Positions 43,157 through 52,153 of a stretch of DNA of 64,000 bases are shown here, piece by piece (positions within the stretch are counted from its first letter, which is position 1; each line of letters opens with the position of its first letter). A program made the translations under genes and the position numbers. Origin of the DNA: Stenotrophomonas maltophilia (GTDB lineage Bacteria > Pseudomonadota > Gammaproteobacteria > Xanthomonadales > Xanthomonadaceae); contig DEVL01000006.1 of the NCBI GenBank assembly GCA_002363385.1, forward strand, positions 1 through 64,000. Direction: 5' to 3'. The notes under the pieces were generated by a model, which did no database searches, was not told where the DNA came from, and worked only from the letters and a program-made list of their open reading frames with translations.

Positions 43157-45319
43157 ATGCGCTCGAACCTGCTTGCCTTCTCCGTCGTCGCCAGCCTTGG
43201 GCTGGTCCAGGTCGCCCATGCCGCTGAAGGCATGTGGGTGCCGCAGCAGCTGCCGGAAATCGCCGGCCCGCTCAAGCAGGCTGGCCTGAAGCTGTCCCCG
43301 GAGCAGATCTCCAACCTGACTGGCGACCCGATGGGCGCGGTCGTGGCGCTGGGTGGCTGCACCGCCAGCTTCGTCTCCCCGCAGGGCCTGGTGGTCACCA
43401 ACCACCACTGCGCCTACGGTGCGATCCAGCTGAACTCGACCGCCGAGAAGAACCTGATCAAGGATGGCTTCAACGCGCCGACCCTGAAGGACGAGCTGAG
43501 TGCCGGCCCCAACGCCCGCGTGTTCGTGCTGGACCAGATCACCGACGTGACCGACCAGGCCAAGGCCGCAATCGCCGCCGCCGGCAAGAACCCGCTGGCC
43601 CGCACCCGCGCGCTGGAGGCCTTCGACAAGGCCCAGACCGCTGCCTGTGAAGCCGATGCCGGCTTCCGCTGCCGCCTGTACAGCTTCTCCGGCGGCAACA
43701 CCTACCGCCTGTTCCGCAACATGGAAATCAAGGACGTGCGCCTGGTCTACGCGCCCCCGGGCAGCGTCGGCAAGTTCGGCGGCGACATCGACAACTGGAT
43801 GTGGCCGCGCCACACCGGCGATTTCTCGTTCTACCGCGCCTACGTGGGCAAGGACGGCAAGCCGGCCGCCTTCTCCGCCGACAACGTGCCCTACCAGCCC
43901 AAGCACTTCCTGAAATTCGCCGACCAGCCGCTGGGCGCCGACGACTTCGTGATGGTGGCCGGTTACCCGGGCCGCACCAACCGCTACGCCCTGGCCGGTG
44001 AGTTCAACGAGACCGCCAGCTGGACCTACCCGACCATCGCACGCCACTACAACGCCGTGCTGAAGATGATCGACGAGGCCGGCAAGGCCGATCCGGACGT
44101 CAAGGTGAAGTACGCCGCGACCGCGGCCAGCATGAACAACGTGGCCAAGAACTACGCCGGCCAGCTGGAAGGCTTCAAGCGCATCGACGCGGCCGGCCAG
44201 AAGCAGGCCGAAGAAGCCGCCGTGCTGGCCTGGTTGAAGAAGCGCGGCGCCGCCGGCAAGCCGGCCTTGGCCGCGCATGCACAGCTGGTCCAGCACCTGG
44301 ATACGAGCAAGGCCACGCGTGAGCGCGACCTGTTCGTCAGCCAGTTCAACAGCACCTCGGCGGTGGGTTCGGCGATCAGCCTGTACCGCCTGTCGATCGA
44401 GCGCAGCAAACCCGATGCCGAGCGTGAAGCCGGGTATCAGGAACGCGATCTGCCCTCCATCGAGGGTGGCCTGAAGCAGATGGACCGCCGTTACGTGCCG
44501 CGGATGGACCAGCAGTTGCAGACCTACTGGCTGAGCCAGTACGTGGCCCTGCCGGCGGCCCAGCGCAGCAACGAGGTGCTCAACCAGTGGCTGGCAGGCA
44601 GCGATGCGGCCGCCGTGCAGGGTCTGGTCGGCAAGCTTTCGGCCACCAAGCTGGGCAGCCTGGATGAGCGCCTGAAATGGTTCAAGGCCGACCGCGCCGC
44701 GTTCGAGGCCAGCACCGATCCGGCGATCCAGTACGCGGTGGCGGTGATGCCGGTGCTGCTGCAGCAGGAAGAGCAGAAGAAGACCCGCGAAGGCGAGTCG
44801 CTGGTGTCACGCCCGCTGTATCTGCAGGCCGTGGCCGACTACAAGAAGAGCAAGGGCGAGTTCGTCTATCCCGACGCCAACCTGTCGCTGCGCATCACCT
44901 TCGGCAACGTCATGGGCTACGGCAAGGACGGCGTGAACTACACCCCGTTCACCACCCTGGAAGGCGTGGCGGCGAAGGAAACCGGCGAAGACCCGTTCGA
45001 TTCGCCCAAGGCGCTGCTCGATGCGGTCAAGGCCAAGCGTTATGGCGGTCTGGAAGACACGCGCATCGGCTCGGTGCCGGTGAACTTCCTGTCCAATCTG
45101 GACATCACCGGCGGCAATTCCGGCTCGCCGGTGCTGGATGCCAACGGCAAGCTGGTCGGCCTGGCCTTTGATGGCAACTGGGAGTCGGTGAGTTCGAACT
45201 GGGTGTTTGATCCGGTGATGACCCGCATGATCGCGGTCGACAGCCGTTACATGCAGTGGATCATGCAGGAAGTAGCGCCCGCGCCGCAGCTGCTCAAAGA
45301 ACTGAACCTCAGCAAGTAA
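43157..45319 (+). CDS. S46 family dipeptidyl-peptidase (DPP7/DAP BII type)
   Basis: The 720-aa periplasmic serine peptidase removes dipeptides from peptide N-termini. A signal peptide ends near HAAEG. The chymotrypsin-like triad is His84 (TNHHCAYGAI), Asp222 (WPRHTGDFSFY) and Ser655 (TGGNSGSPVLD), each two less than in Pseudoxanthomonas DAP BII. Gly in AFDGNWES at the position that is Arg in the acid-specific DPP11 predicts preference for hydrophobic P1 residues. The start MRSNLLAFSVV is chosen over an upstream extension. A strong terminator follows. Confidence 0.95.
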   Translation: MRSNLLAFSVVASLGLVQVAHAAEGMWVPQQLPEIAGPLKQAGLKLSPEQISNLTGDPMGAVVALGGCTASFVSPQGLVVTNHHCAYGAIQLNSTAEKNLIKDGFNAPTLKDELSAGPNARVFVLDQITDVTDQAKAAIAAAGKNPLARTRALEAFDKAQTAACEADAGFRCRLYSFSGGNTYRLFRNMEIKDVRLVYAPPGSVGKFGGDIDNWMWPRHTGDFSFYRAYVGKDGKPAAFSADNVPYQPKHFLKFADQPLGADDFVMVAGYPGRTNRYALAGEFNETASWTYPTIARHYNAVLKMIDEAGKADPDVKVKYAATAASMNNVAKNYAGQLEGFKRIDAAGQKQAEEAAVLAWLKKRGAAGKPALAAHAQLVQHLDTSKATRERDLFVSQFNSTSAVGSAISLYRLSIERSKPDAEREAGYQERDLPSIEGGLKQMDRRYVPRMDQQLQTYWLSQYVALPAAQRSNEVLNQWLAGSDAAAVQGLVGKLSATKLGSLDERLKWFKADRAAFEASTDPAIQYAVAVMPVLLQQEEQKKTREGESLVSRPLYLQAVADYKKSKGEFVYPDANLSLRITFGNVMGYGKDGVNYTPFTTLEGVAAKETGEDPFDSPKALLDAVKAKRYGGLEDTRIGSVPVNFLSNLDITGGNSGSPVLDANGKLVGLAFDGNWESVSSNWVFDPVMTRMIAVDSRYMQWIMQEVAPAPQLLKELNLSK

Positions 45320-45340
45320 GCCGACACGTCGGTTTCCAGA

Positions 45341-45372
45341 ACCCCGCAGCGACATCTGCGGGGTTTTTTTTT
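45341..45372 (+). terminator. Intrinsic terminator after the S46 peptidase gene
   Basis: Stem accccgcag (45341-45349) with ctgcggggt (45356-45364), 6-nt loop, nine Ts (45364-45372). Confidence 0.95.
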
Positions 45373-45417
45373 GTGCGAATTACAGTCAAACGCGTGGCGT
45401 CTTGCTTTCTCCTGCGG

Positions 45418-45527
45418 GAGCGCGCCGGGCAGGGCTGGGCGAGACACGCCGTGAACCCATCCTTGGGGGCTCGTACGACCGCATCCATGCGGTCGAACGG
45501 TCTCGCCCAGCCCTGCCCGACGCGCTC
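45418..45527 (+). repeat. Nested palindromic element, copy B
   Basis: Inverted arms 45418-45445 and 45500-45527 (28 nt, one mismatch) enclose a 54-bp core that begins acgccgtgaacccatcc. The core has an inner hairpin cgaccgcatccatgcggtcg at 45476-45495. The core matches copies A and C but the arms do not. Confidence 0.85.
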
Positions 45528-45612
45528 TGGACAGATGCCGGTGTGCGGACGGGAAAAGCAGCGGCACTGTCGTTGCCTTTGCGTCCGCGTCAGCGATGGA
45601 AACTCTGGTGGA

Positions 45613-45718
45613 TGAGGCCGGGTAGCCTCTGGCAGGACCGTTCGACGGCATGGATGCCGTCGTACGAGCCCCCAGGGATGGGTTCACGGCGTGTCCTGCC
45701 AGAGGCTACCCGGCCTCA
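45613..45718 (-). repeat. Nested palindromic element, copy C (inverted)
   Basis: Perfect 26-bp arms (45613-45638 and 45693-45718) enclose a 54-bp core. Read on the minus strand, the core differs from copy B by only three bases. Two of them are a compensating swap in the inner stem (cgacg/cgtcg in place of cgacc/ggtcg). The two copies point toward each other 85 bp apart. The remaining part of the gap, 45719-45895, shows nothing. Confidence 0.85.
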
Positions 45719-45895
45719 GCCTGCGCGGGCCAGTCAGGCGCCACGCTCTACGAGCCATCCGTCAGCAGGCTAGCAATCAAGAGCAAACAGCCACACAGCT
45801 TCACCGCCGCGACCGGGTATCATCCCTGTTCCGCGTGCTTTCACAGGATGTGAACGAAGCGCCGGAACCTCCTCCCCCAAGGACCCCTTGTCCGC

Positions 45896-46540
45896 ATGCG
45901 CATCCTGCTTGCCCGTCACGGCGAAACGCCGTGGAATGCCGAAGGCCGCTACCAAGGCCAGATCGATATCCCGTTGTCGCCGATCGGCGAAGCCCAGGCC
46001 AAGGCTCTGGGGGAACGTCTGAAGTCCGTCGACATCACCCGCGCCGTTGCCTCACCGCTCTCGCGTGCCCAGCTCACCGCCCAGCTCGCCCTCGGTGCCG
46101 AACGTGCCCCGATGCTGCAGACCGAACCGGACCTGCAGGAAATCGCCCACGGCGAATGGGAAGGCCTGCTCGCCAGCGAAATCCACGACAAGGATCCCTC
46201 CCGCCTGCGCGCCTGGCGCGAAGAGCCCGATACCGTGCTGATGCCCGGCGGCGAATCGCTGCGCCTGGTGCTCGAGCGCAGCTGGCGTGGCCTGGCCCGT
46301 GCCGCTGAAGGCCTGGGCGAGAACGACACCCTGCTGGTGGTCGCCCATGACGCCGTCAACCGCGTGATCCTGTGCCGCATCCTCGGCCTGCCGATCTCGC
46401 GCCTGTGGACCTTCCGCCAGGCCCCGACCACGCTGAACCTGCTCGAAGGCCCCGACCTCGATCAGCTCGACGTGGTCCGCCTCAACGACTGCGCGCACCA
46501 CACCCCGTTCTTCGGCGAAGCCAAGCACCGCGCGCTGTAA
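45896..46540 (+). CDS. Histidine phosphatase family protein (phosphoglycerate mutase-like)
   Basis: The 214-aa protein has the phosphohistidine motif LLARHGETPWN (Arg7, His8, Glu10) and the second catalytic His151 in VVAHDAVNRV. QGQIDIPLSPIGEAQA is typical of the GpmB/CobC branch. Its substrate may be a phosphosugar, a nucleotide or alpha-ribazole phosphate; no cobalamin genes are near. It lies 51 bp upstream of folC in the same direction. Confidence 0.9.
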   Translation: MRILLARHGETPWNAEGRYQGQIDIPLSPIGEAQAKALGERLKSVDITRAVASPLSRAQLTAQLALGAERAPMLQTEPDLQEIAHGEWEGLLASEIHDKDPSRLRAWREEPDTVLMPGGESLRLVLERSWRGLARAAEGLGENDTLLVVAHDAVNRVILCRILGLPISRLWTFRQAPTTLNLLEGPDLDQLDVVRLNDCAHHTPFFGEAKHRAL

Positions 46541-46591
46541 CGCACCGCGTCCCATCCTGCCGTCCGCCCCAACGATTCCGATCCAACGACC

Positions 46592-47869
46592 ATGACCACC
46601 ACCGCCCGCCCGCAGACCCTCTCAGATTGGCTCAGCTACATCGAGCAGCAGCACCCCGCGACCATCGACATGGGGCTGGACCGGGTGCGTACCGTGGCGC
46701 AGGCGATGGGGCTGGGCGCGCCGGCCGAGCGCAGCATCGTGGTCGGCGGCACCAACGGGAAGGGCTCGACGGTCGCCTTCATCGAAGCGATCGCCCGTGC
46801 CGCCGGCTGGAAGGTCGGCGCGTACACCTCGCCGCACCTGCTGCGCTACAACGAGCGCGTGCGCATCGATGGCCAGGACGCCACCGATGACGATCTGATG
46901 GCGGCCTTCAACGCCATTGAAGACGCCCGCGGCGCGACCACGCTGACCTACTTCGAATACGGCACCTTGGCCGCCCTGCAGCTGTTCGCGCAGGCGGGCC
47001 TGGATCTGGCCGTGCTTGAAGTGGGCCTTGGCGGTCGCCTGGATGCGGTCAACATCGTCGATGGCGACGTGGCGGTGATCACCACCGTCGACATCGACCA
47101 CAGCGACTGGCTGGGCGCGGACCGCGAAGCGATCGGGACCGAGAAGGCCGGCATCATCCGTGGCTGGAAGCCGGTCATCCTGGGCGAAGTCGATCCGCCC
47201 TCGAGCGTGCTCGCGCGTGCCTATCTGGTGGGTGCCAACGCCATCCGGGGCGGCAGCGATTTCTTCGCCGAGGCCATCGATGGCGAACGCTGGCGCTGGC
47301 GCGATGTCGGCTTCCGTATCGAACTGCCGCACCCGGCGCTGCGTGGCCCGATCCAGCGCGCCAATGCCGCCACAGCGATCGCCGCGCTGCGTGCGCTGGA
47401 TCGCCCGCTGCCGCGCACCGCCTTCATCGAAGGCGTTGCCGCCGCGCGTATCCGTGGCCGTCTGCAGGCCTTTGATCGTGACGGCGTGGAGGTGCTGGTC
47501 GATGTCGGCCACAACCCGCAGGCCGCACGCGAGCTGGCCGCCGCACTGAAGGCCAGTCGCGTCACCGGCGACACCATCGCGGTGTTTGCCGCCCTGCAGG
47601 ACAAGGATGCCGCCGGGGTGGTCGATGCGCTGGCCGATCAGGTCCAGCAGTGGCATCTGGCCGGGCTGGAGGGCGCACGCGCGCAGAGCGCCGAGGAACT
47701 GCGGGCACGCCTGAGCGGTACGGCGGCGGCCGGCGCTACGCCGCATGCCACCGTCGTGGATGCCCTGCAGCAGGCCGTGAGCCAGGCCAAGGCCGGCGAT
47801 CGCGTGCTGGTGTTTGGCTCCTTCCACACCGCCGCGCAGGCGCTGCAGACCCTCGATCCCGGTGCCTGA
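46592..47869 (+). CDS. folC: Bifunctional folylpolyglutamate / dihydrofolate synthase
   Basis: The 425-aa Mur-ligase-like enzyme adds glutamate to dihydropteroate and folates. The P-loop VGGTNGKGSTVAFIEA is at residues 51-66; YTSPHLLRYNERVRIDG, TYFEYGTLAALQLF, EVGLGGRLDAVNIV and DIDHSDWLG follow. The C-terminal domain has VLVDVGHNPQAA. Order folC, SPOR protein, cvpA, purF is the common gammaproteobacterial arrangement. Confidence 0.96.
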   Translation: MTTTARPQTLSDWLSYIEQQHPATIDMGLDRVRTVAQAMGLGAPAERSIVVGGTNGKGSTVAFIEAIARAAGWKVGAYTSPHLLRYNERVRIDGQDATDDDLMAAFNAIEDARGATTLTYFEYGTLAALQLFAQAGLDLAVLEVGLGGRLDAVNIVDGDVAVITTVDIDHSDWLGADREAIGTEKAGIIRGWKPVILGEVDPPSSVLARAYLVGANAIRGGSDFFAEAIDGERWRWRDVGFRIELPHPALRGPIQRANAATAIAALRALDRPLPRTAFIEGVAAARIRGRLQAFDRDGVEVLVDVGHNPQAARELAAALKASRVTGDTIAVFAALQDKDAAGVVDALADQVQQWHLAGLEGARAQSAEELRARLSGTAAAGATPHATVVDALQQAVSQAKAGDRVLVFGSFHTAAQALQTLDPGA

Positions 47870-47923
47870 TGGTGCTTTGCAACGCCGTTCAGCCGCATCA
47901 GCCGCCGCACACGCGCACACCCG

Positions 47924-47929
47924 TATAAT
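47924..47929 (+). promoter_or_regulatory. Consensus -10 before the SPOR gene
   Basis: A perfect TATAAT lies 39 bases before the GTG start and 54 bases after the folC stop; the -35 region is GC-rich and weak. It may give an internal promoter for the SPOR-cvpA-purF group. Confidence 0.4.
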
Positions 47930-47967
47930 CGCCGTGGCATTCCGCCGCGCCGCCTGCCTGCCTTCAC

Positions 47968-48996
47968 GTGGATACTCCTCTGAAACAGCGACTGATTGGT
48001 GCCATCGTCCTGGTGGCGTTGGCCGTGATTTTCCTGCCCATGCTGGTCAAGGGTCCCGCACCTGAAAGTGGTGTGGCCAACGTGCCGATCAGTGCACCGG
48101 CCGCGCCGTCCGATGGCCAGTTCGAAACCCGCGAGCTGCCGCTGGTCGCACCCACCGGTGGCGCCACCGGCCTGCAGAGCGGGGCATCCAGCACCCAGCC
48201 GCTGGCCGACAGCGCTGCGGTCGCCGCCGATCCGGCGCCGGCCGATACCTCGCCGGCCGTGGCCGCCGGCAACTACGCGGTCAGCTTCGGTGCCTATGCC
48301 ACCGAAGCCGATGCCGACCGCGTCATCGCCTCGTTGAAGAGCGCCCAGCTGGCCGGCTTCCGCGAGCCGGCCACGATCAACGGTCGCCAGGCTTGGCGCG
48401 TGCGCGTCGGCCCCTACGCCGATCGCGCGCTGGCCGAAGCCGGCCGCCTGCAGGCAGTGAAAGTGCGCAACGACGTCAAGGCCGAGGTCATCACCCTGGA
48501 TGCCCGCGCCGATACCGCCGTTGCCGCCACGCCGGCCGCCACTGCACCGGCCCCTTCGCCTGCGCCGACTGCCTCCAGTGCCGCCGCCGCGCCGTCGGGC
48601 AACACGGTGAAAACCGAATCCCTGCCGGCCGAGCCGGTCGCGGCCGCCAAGCCGGAACCGAAGCCGGCCGCGCCCAAGCCCGAGCCCAAGCCGGTCCCGG
48701 CGCCCAAGCCTGAAACTGCTGTCGCGGCACCGGCTGCTCCGGCGGCACCGGCCGCCAGCAGCGTCGGTTTCGCCGTGCAGCTCGGTGCCTTCGGCCAGGC
48801 CGCCGAGGCCAACGCGCTGCGCGACAAAGTCCGCGCCGCCGGCTTCAGCGCCTTCGTGGAGCAGGTCCGTACCGACAAGGGCACCCTCAACCGGGTCCGC
48901 GTCGGGCCAGTCGCCAACCGCGCCGATGCCGAGAACCTCAAGGCCCAGGTGGCCGCCAAGGTCGGCGTGGCCGGCATGGTCCGCCCGCACCCCTGA
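47968..48996 (+). CDS. Tandem SPOR-domain cell-division protein (DedD-like)
   Basis: The 342-aa protein starts at a GTG (VDTPLKQRLIGAIVLVALAV), with one membrane segment at residues 9-27 and the DedD-type opening. Two SPOR-like domains are visible: residues about 101-177 (GNYAVSFGAYATEADADRVI) and 265-340 (VGFAVQLGAFGQAAEANALR). An Ala/Pro/Lys-rich linker with repeated KPEPKP separates them. SPOR domains bind denuded septal glycan. E. coli DedD has one SPOR domain, so two is unusual. The folC-dedD-cvpA-purF order supports the assignment. Confidence 0.88.
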   Translation: MDTPLKQRLIGAIVLVALAVIFLPMLVKGPAPESGVANVPISAPAAPSDGQFETRELPLVAPTGGATGLQSGASSTQPLADSAAVAADPAPADTSPAVAAGNYAVSFGAYATEADADRVIASLKSAQLAGFREPATINGRQAWRVRVGPYADRALAEAGRLQAVKVRNDVKAEVITLDARADTAVAATPAATAPAPSPAPTASSAAAAPSGNTVKTESLPAEPVAAAKPEPKPAAPKPEPKPVPAPKPETAVAAPAAPAAPAASSVGFAVQLGAFGQAAEANALRDKVRAAGFSAFVEQVRTDKGTLNRVRVGPVANRADAENLKAQVAAKVGVAGMVRPHP

Positions 48997-49054
48997 TGCC
49001 TGATCCACGCCGCCCCGCACCCGCAGGACGGCCCGTAGCGCCCGGCGTGCCGGC

Positions 49055-49786
49055 ATGATCGACATCGTCCTGCTGGTCCTGATCGGGGCCTCGGTCCTGC
49101 TGGGCCTGATGCGCGGCTTTGTCGGCATCGTGGTCAGCACGCTGTCCTGGCTGCTGGCCGGCTGGGCCGCGTTCCTGTTCGGCAATGACGCAGCCCACTG
49201 GTGGGCAGCGCCGCTGGAACCAGGCACCGGCCATTACGTTGCCGGCTACCTGGGGGTGTTCCTGATCGTCATGATCGCTGTTGGCCTGATCGGCATGCTG
49301 ATCAAGGCCGCCGTGAAGGTCACCTGCCTGACCGGCGCCGATCGCCTGCTGGGCGGCGCATTGGGCCTGGTCCGCGGCGCCTTCCTGGGCTGCGTACTGC
49401 TGATGCTGGCAGCCTTCACGCCGCTGCCGCAGGAGCCGGCCTGGCGGACCTCGCAGGTGCGGCCGCTGCTGCAACCCGGCGTGCGCTGGATGCAGGCGCA
49501 GCTGCCCGAGATGGCGTTGCCGGAGGTGAATCTGCCGCAACTGCCGACGATGGATTTGGGCAAGCCGCTCGCGACAGGCGATAATGGCGTCCTTGGCGAA
49601 GTAGTGGCAGGGCGCGGATGGCCGCGTCCCGTTGACGAGGGGAGGGAGACGGCACCTGCCGACGCTGCGGCGCGAGGGCCAGCTTCCACACTGCCAGTCA
49701 ATATCGAGCCGGCGCACCCGCGTCCGGACGACACCGTTCCGGCACGGAACGGTACCCCCGGCCAGGCACGGCCACCTTCACTGTAG
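49055..49786 (+). CDS. cvpA: CvpA family membrane protein
   Basis: The 243-aa protein has four hydrophobic segments in the first 130 residues (MIDIVLLVLIGASVLLGLMR, LSWLLAGWAAFLF, GVFLIVMIAVGLIGMLI, LGLVRGAFLGCVLLMLAAF). A long Pro-rich, probably disordered tail follows. CvpA is linked to colicin V production, envelope homeostasis and bile resistance in enteric bacteria. It lies 30 bp upstream of purF. The tail is longer than in E. coli CvpA (162 aa). Confidence 0.9.
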   Translation: MIDIVLLVLIGASVLLGLMRGFVGIVVSTLSWLLAGWAAFLFGNDAAHWWAAPLEPGTGHYVAGYLGVFLIVMIAVGLIGMLIKAAVKVTCLTGADRLLGGALGLVRGAFLGCVLLMLAAFTPLPQEPAWRTSQVRPLLQPGVRWMQAQLPEMALPEVNLPQLPTMDLGKPLATGDNGVLGEVVAGRGWPRPVDEGRETAPADAAARGPASTLPVNIEPAHPRPDDTVPARNGTPGQARPPSL

Positions 49787-49816
49787 ATGGGCGCAGCCCA
49801 GCGGAGAGTTCGCACC

Positions 49817-51283
49817 ATGTGTGGCATCGTCGGAATCGTCGGCAACCAGAACGTCGCCGGGCAGTTGTATGACGGCCTGACCGTCCTCCAGCATCGTGGC
49901 CAGGACGCGGCCGGCATCGCCACCGCCGACGGCACCCGCCTGCGCGTGCAGAAGGCCAATGGTCTGGTGCGCGATGTGTTCGATGCCAAGCGGATGTCCA
50001 CGCTGGAAGGCCGCGTCGGCATTGCGCACGTGCGCTATCCCACCGCCGGTTCGGAGGGCATGGACGAGGCGCAGCCGTTCTACGTGAACTCGCCGTACGG
50101 CATCGCGCTGGCCCACAACGGCAATCTCATCAATACCGAAGCCCTGCGCCAGCAGGTATTCGAGCAGGACCGCCGCAACGTCAACACGGATTCGGACAGC
50201 GAAGTGCTGCTGAACGTGTTCGCCTTCGAACTGGACGCGCAGCGCCAGCTGACCCCGGAGGCGGCGATCCGCGCCGTGGCCGCCGTGCACCGCCGCGTCA
50301 AGGGTGGCTATGCGGTGATCAGCGTGGTGCTGGGCCTGGGCCTGGTCGCCTTCCGCGATCCGCACGGCATCCGCCCGCTGGTGCTGGGCAAGCGCGCCCA
50401 CGCCGAAGGCGACGAATACATCGTGGCCTCCGAATCGGCCGCACTGGACGTGCTCGGCTTCCAGCGCGTGCGCGATGTGCGCCCGGGCGAAGCGCTGGTC
50501 ATCACCGCGCGCGGCGAACTGTTCTCCGAAGTCTGCGCCGAGCCGGTCGAGCACAGCCCGTGCATCTTCGAGTACGTGTACTTCGCCCGCCCCGATTCGA
50601 TGATCGACAACGTCTCGGTCCACAAGGCGCGCATGCGCATGGGCATCAAGCTGGGCGAGAAGATCCTGCGCCTGCGCCCGGACCACGACATCGACACCAT
50701 CATCCCGATCCCGGACACCTCGCGCGATGCCGCGCTGGAGATCTCCAATACGCTCGGGGTGAAGTACCGCGAAGGTTTCATCAAGAACCGCTACATCGGC
50801 CGCACCTTCATCATGCCGGGCCAGGGTGAGCGGGTGAAGTCGGTGCGCCGCAAGCTCAACCCGATCCACCTGGAGTTCCGCAACCGCGTGGTGCTGCTGG
50901 TGGATGACTCGATCGTGCGCGGCACCACCAGCCAGCAGATCGTGCAGATGGCGCGCGATGCCGGCGCCCGCAAGGTCTACCTGGCCAGTGCCGCGCCGCC
51001 GGTGCGCTACCCGAACATCTACGGCATCGACATGCCGGCGGCCGAAGAACTGGTCGCGCACAACCGCAGCATCGAGGAAATCGAGAAGCACCTGGGCTGC
51101 GACTGGCTGATCTACCAGGACATCGAGGACATGGAAGCGGCGGTGAGCGAAGGCAACCCGGAGCTGAAGTCGTTCGATTCCTCGTGCTTCAACGGCGTCT
51201 ACCCGACCGGGATCGAGCCGGGCTATTTCGAACGCATCCAGCAACTGCGTTCGGACGATGCCAAGCACAAGCGTCGCGCCTGA
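49817..51283 (+). CDS. purF: Amidophosphoribosyltransferase
   Basis: The 488-aa enzyme makes phosphoribosylamine from PRPP and glutamine, the first step of purine synthesis. Removal of Met1 exposes the nucleophile Cys in MCGIVGIVGN. The glutaminase domain (HVRYPTAGS, LAHNGNLIN) and the PRPP-binding VVLLVDDSIVRGTTSQQIVQ are clear. The start at 49817 is fixed by the need for the N-terminal Cys. A purine-regulated operator was not identified. Confidence 0.97.
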   Translation: MCGIVGIVGNQNVAGQLYDGLTVLQHRGQDAAGIATADGTRLRVQKANGLVRDVFDAKRMSTLEGRVGIAHVRYPTAGSEGMDEAQPFYVNSPYGIALAHNGNLINTEALRQQVFEQDRRNVNTDSDSEVLLNVFAFELDAQRQLTPEAAIRAVAAVHRRVKGGYAVISVVLGLGLVAFRDPHGIRPLVLGKRAHAEGDEYIVASESAALDVLGFQRVRDVRPGEALVITARGELFSEVCAEPVEHSPCIFEYVYFARPDSMIDNVSVHKARMRMGIKLGEKILRLRPDHDIDTIIPIPDTSRDAALEISNTLGVKYREGFIKNRYIGRTFIMPGQGERVKSVRRKLNPIHLEFRNRVVLLVDDSIVRGTTSQQIVQMARDAGARKVYLASAAPPVRYPNIYGIDMPAAEELVAHNRSIEEIEKHLGCDWLIYQDIEDMEAAVSEGNPELKSFDSSCFNGVYPTGIEPGYFERIQQLRSDDAKHKRRA

Positions 51284-51292
51284 GGGCAGGGC

Positions 51293-52153
51293 ATGAGTGA
51301 TGTGCTGGACAGCGCGGCCGCCGATCTGCTGCAGGCCGCGCAGCAGTGCCTGGCCGAGCCGGATCCGCTGCGCAAGGTTGCCTTGACCCAGCACTATGCC
51401 GTGCAGTTCCGCGCCGGTCGCCTGAAGGCACCGGCCGATGCGCCGGCACCGGACCCGATCCGGATGCCGGGGCGCCCGGCCAGGCCGACGCTGGTCCACC
51501 CGCGCGATCTGCCGCGGCGTGGTCTGGGCAGCGTGGAAGGGCGTGCCGCGTTCGTGCATGCCATCGCGCACATCGAACTCAATGCCATCGACCTGGCCTG
51601 GGATGCGGTCTACCGCTTCCGCGGCCTGCCGACATCGTTCCATGCCGACTGGGTGAGCGTGGCCGATGACGAGTCGCGCCACTTCAAGCTCCTGCACGAT
51701 CGGCTGCAGGCCAATGGTTATGCGTACGGCGATTTCGACGCGCACAACGGCCTGTGGGAAATGTGTGAGAAGACCGCGCACGATGGGCTGGCGCGCATGG
51801 CGCTGGTACCGCGCGTGCTCGAAGCGCGCGGGCTGGATGTCACCCCTGGGATGATCGTGAAGCTGCGTGCTGGTGGCGACCATGCCACCGCCGATGTGCT
51901 GGAGATCATCCTGCGCGAAGAGGTGGCCCATGTGGCAGCCGGCTCGCGCTGGTACCGCTGGTACTGCACGCGTGAAAACGTCGAGCCGCGACCGCGGTTC
52001 ATGGCGCTGCTGAAGGAATACGCCGGCGGCTACCTCTATGGCCCGTTCAATCTGGAAGCCCGCCTGTTGGCCGGCTTCGACGAAGAAGAACTGGCAGAGC
52101 TGATCGAACAGACCGAACTGCGCGGTCAGGTGTTGGCCAGCACCACGCGCTGA
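51293..52153 (+). CDS. DUF455 family ferritin-like protein
   Basis: The 286-aa protein has the Glu/His pattern of a di-iron ferritin-like four-helix fold: HIELNAIDLAWDAVYRF, VADDESRHFKLLHDRL and ILREEVAHVAAGSRWY. DUF455 members are of unknown function, some related to the tRNA hydroxylase MiaE-like fold. It starts 9 bp after purF and is likely co-transcribed. Its last 28 bases overlap the convergent DUF2235 gene. Confidence 0.88.
   Translation: MSDVLDSAAADLLQAAQQCLAEPDPLRKVALTQHYAVQFRAGRLKAPADAPAPDPIRMPGRPARPTLVHPRDLPRRGLGSVEGRAAFVHAIAHIELNAIDLAWDAVYRFRGLPTSFHADWVSVADDESRHFKLLHDRLQANGYAYGDFDAHNGLWEMCEKTAHDGLARMALVPRVLEARGLDVTPGMIVKLRAGGDHATADVLEIILREEVAHVAAGSRWYRWYCTRENVEPRPRFMALLKEYAGGYLYGPFNLEARLLAGFDEEELAELIEQTELRGQVLASTTR

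Noticed and set aside
45418..45718. Possible CRISPR or insertion sequence at the paired repeats
   Set aside because: There are only two copies in opposite orientation with different arms, no regular spacers, and no transposase frame; they fit a small non-coding palindromic family better.
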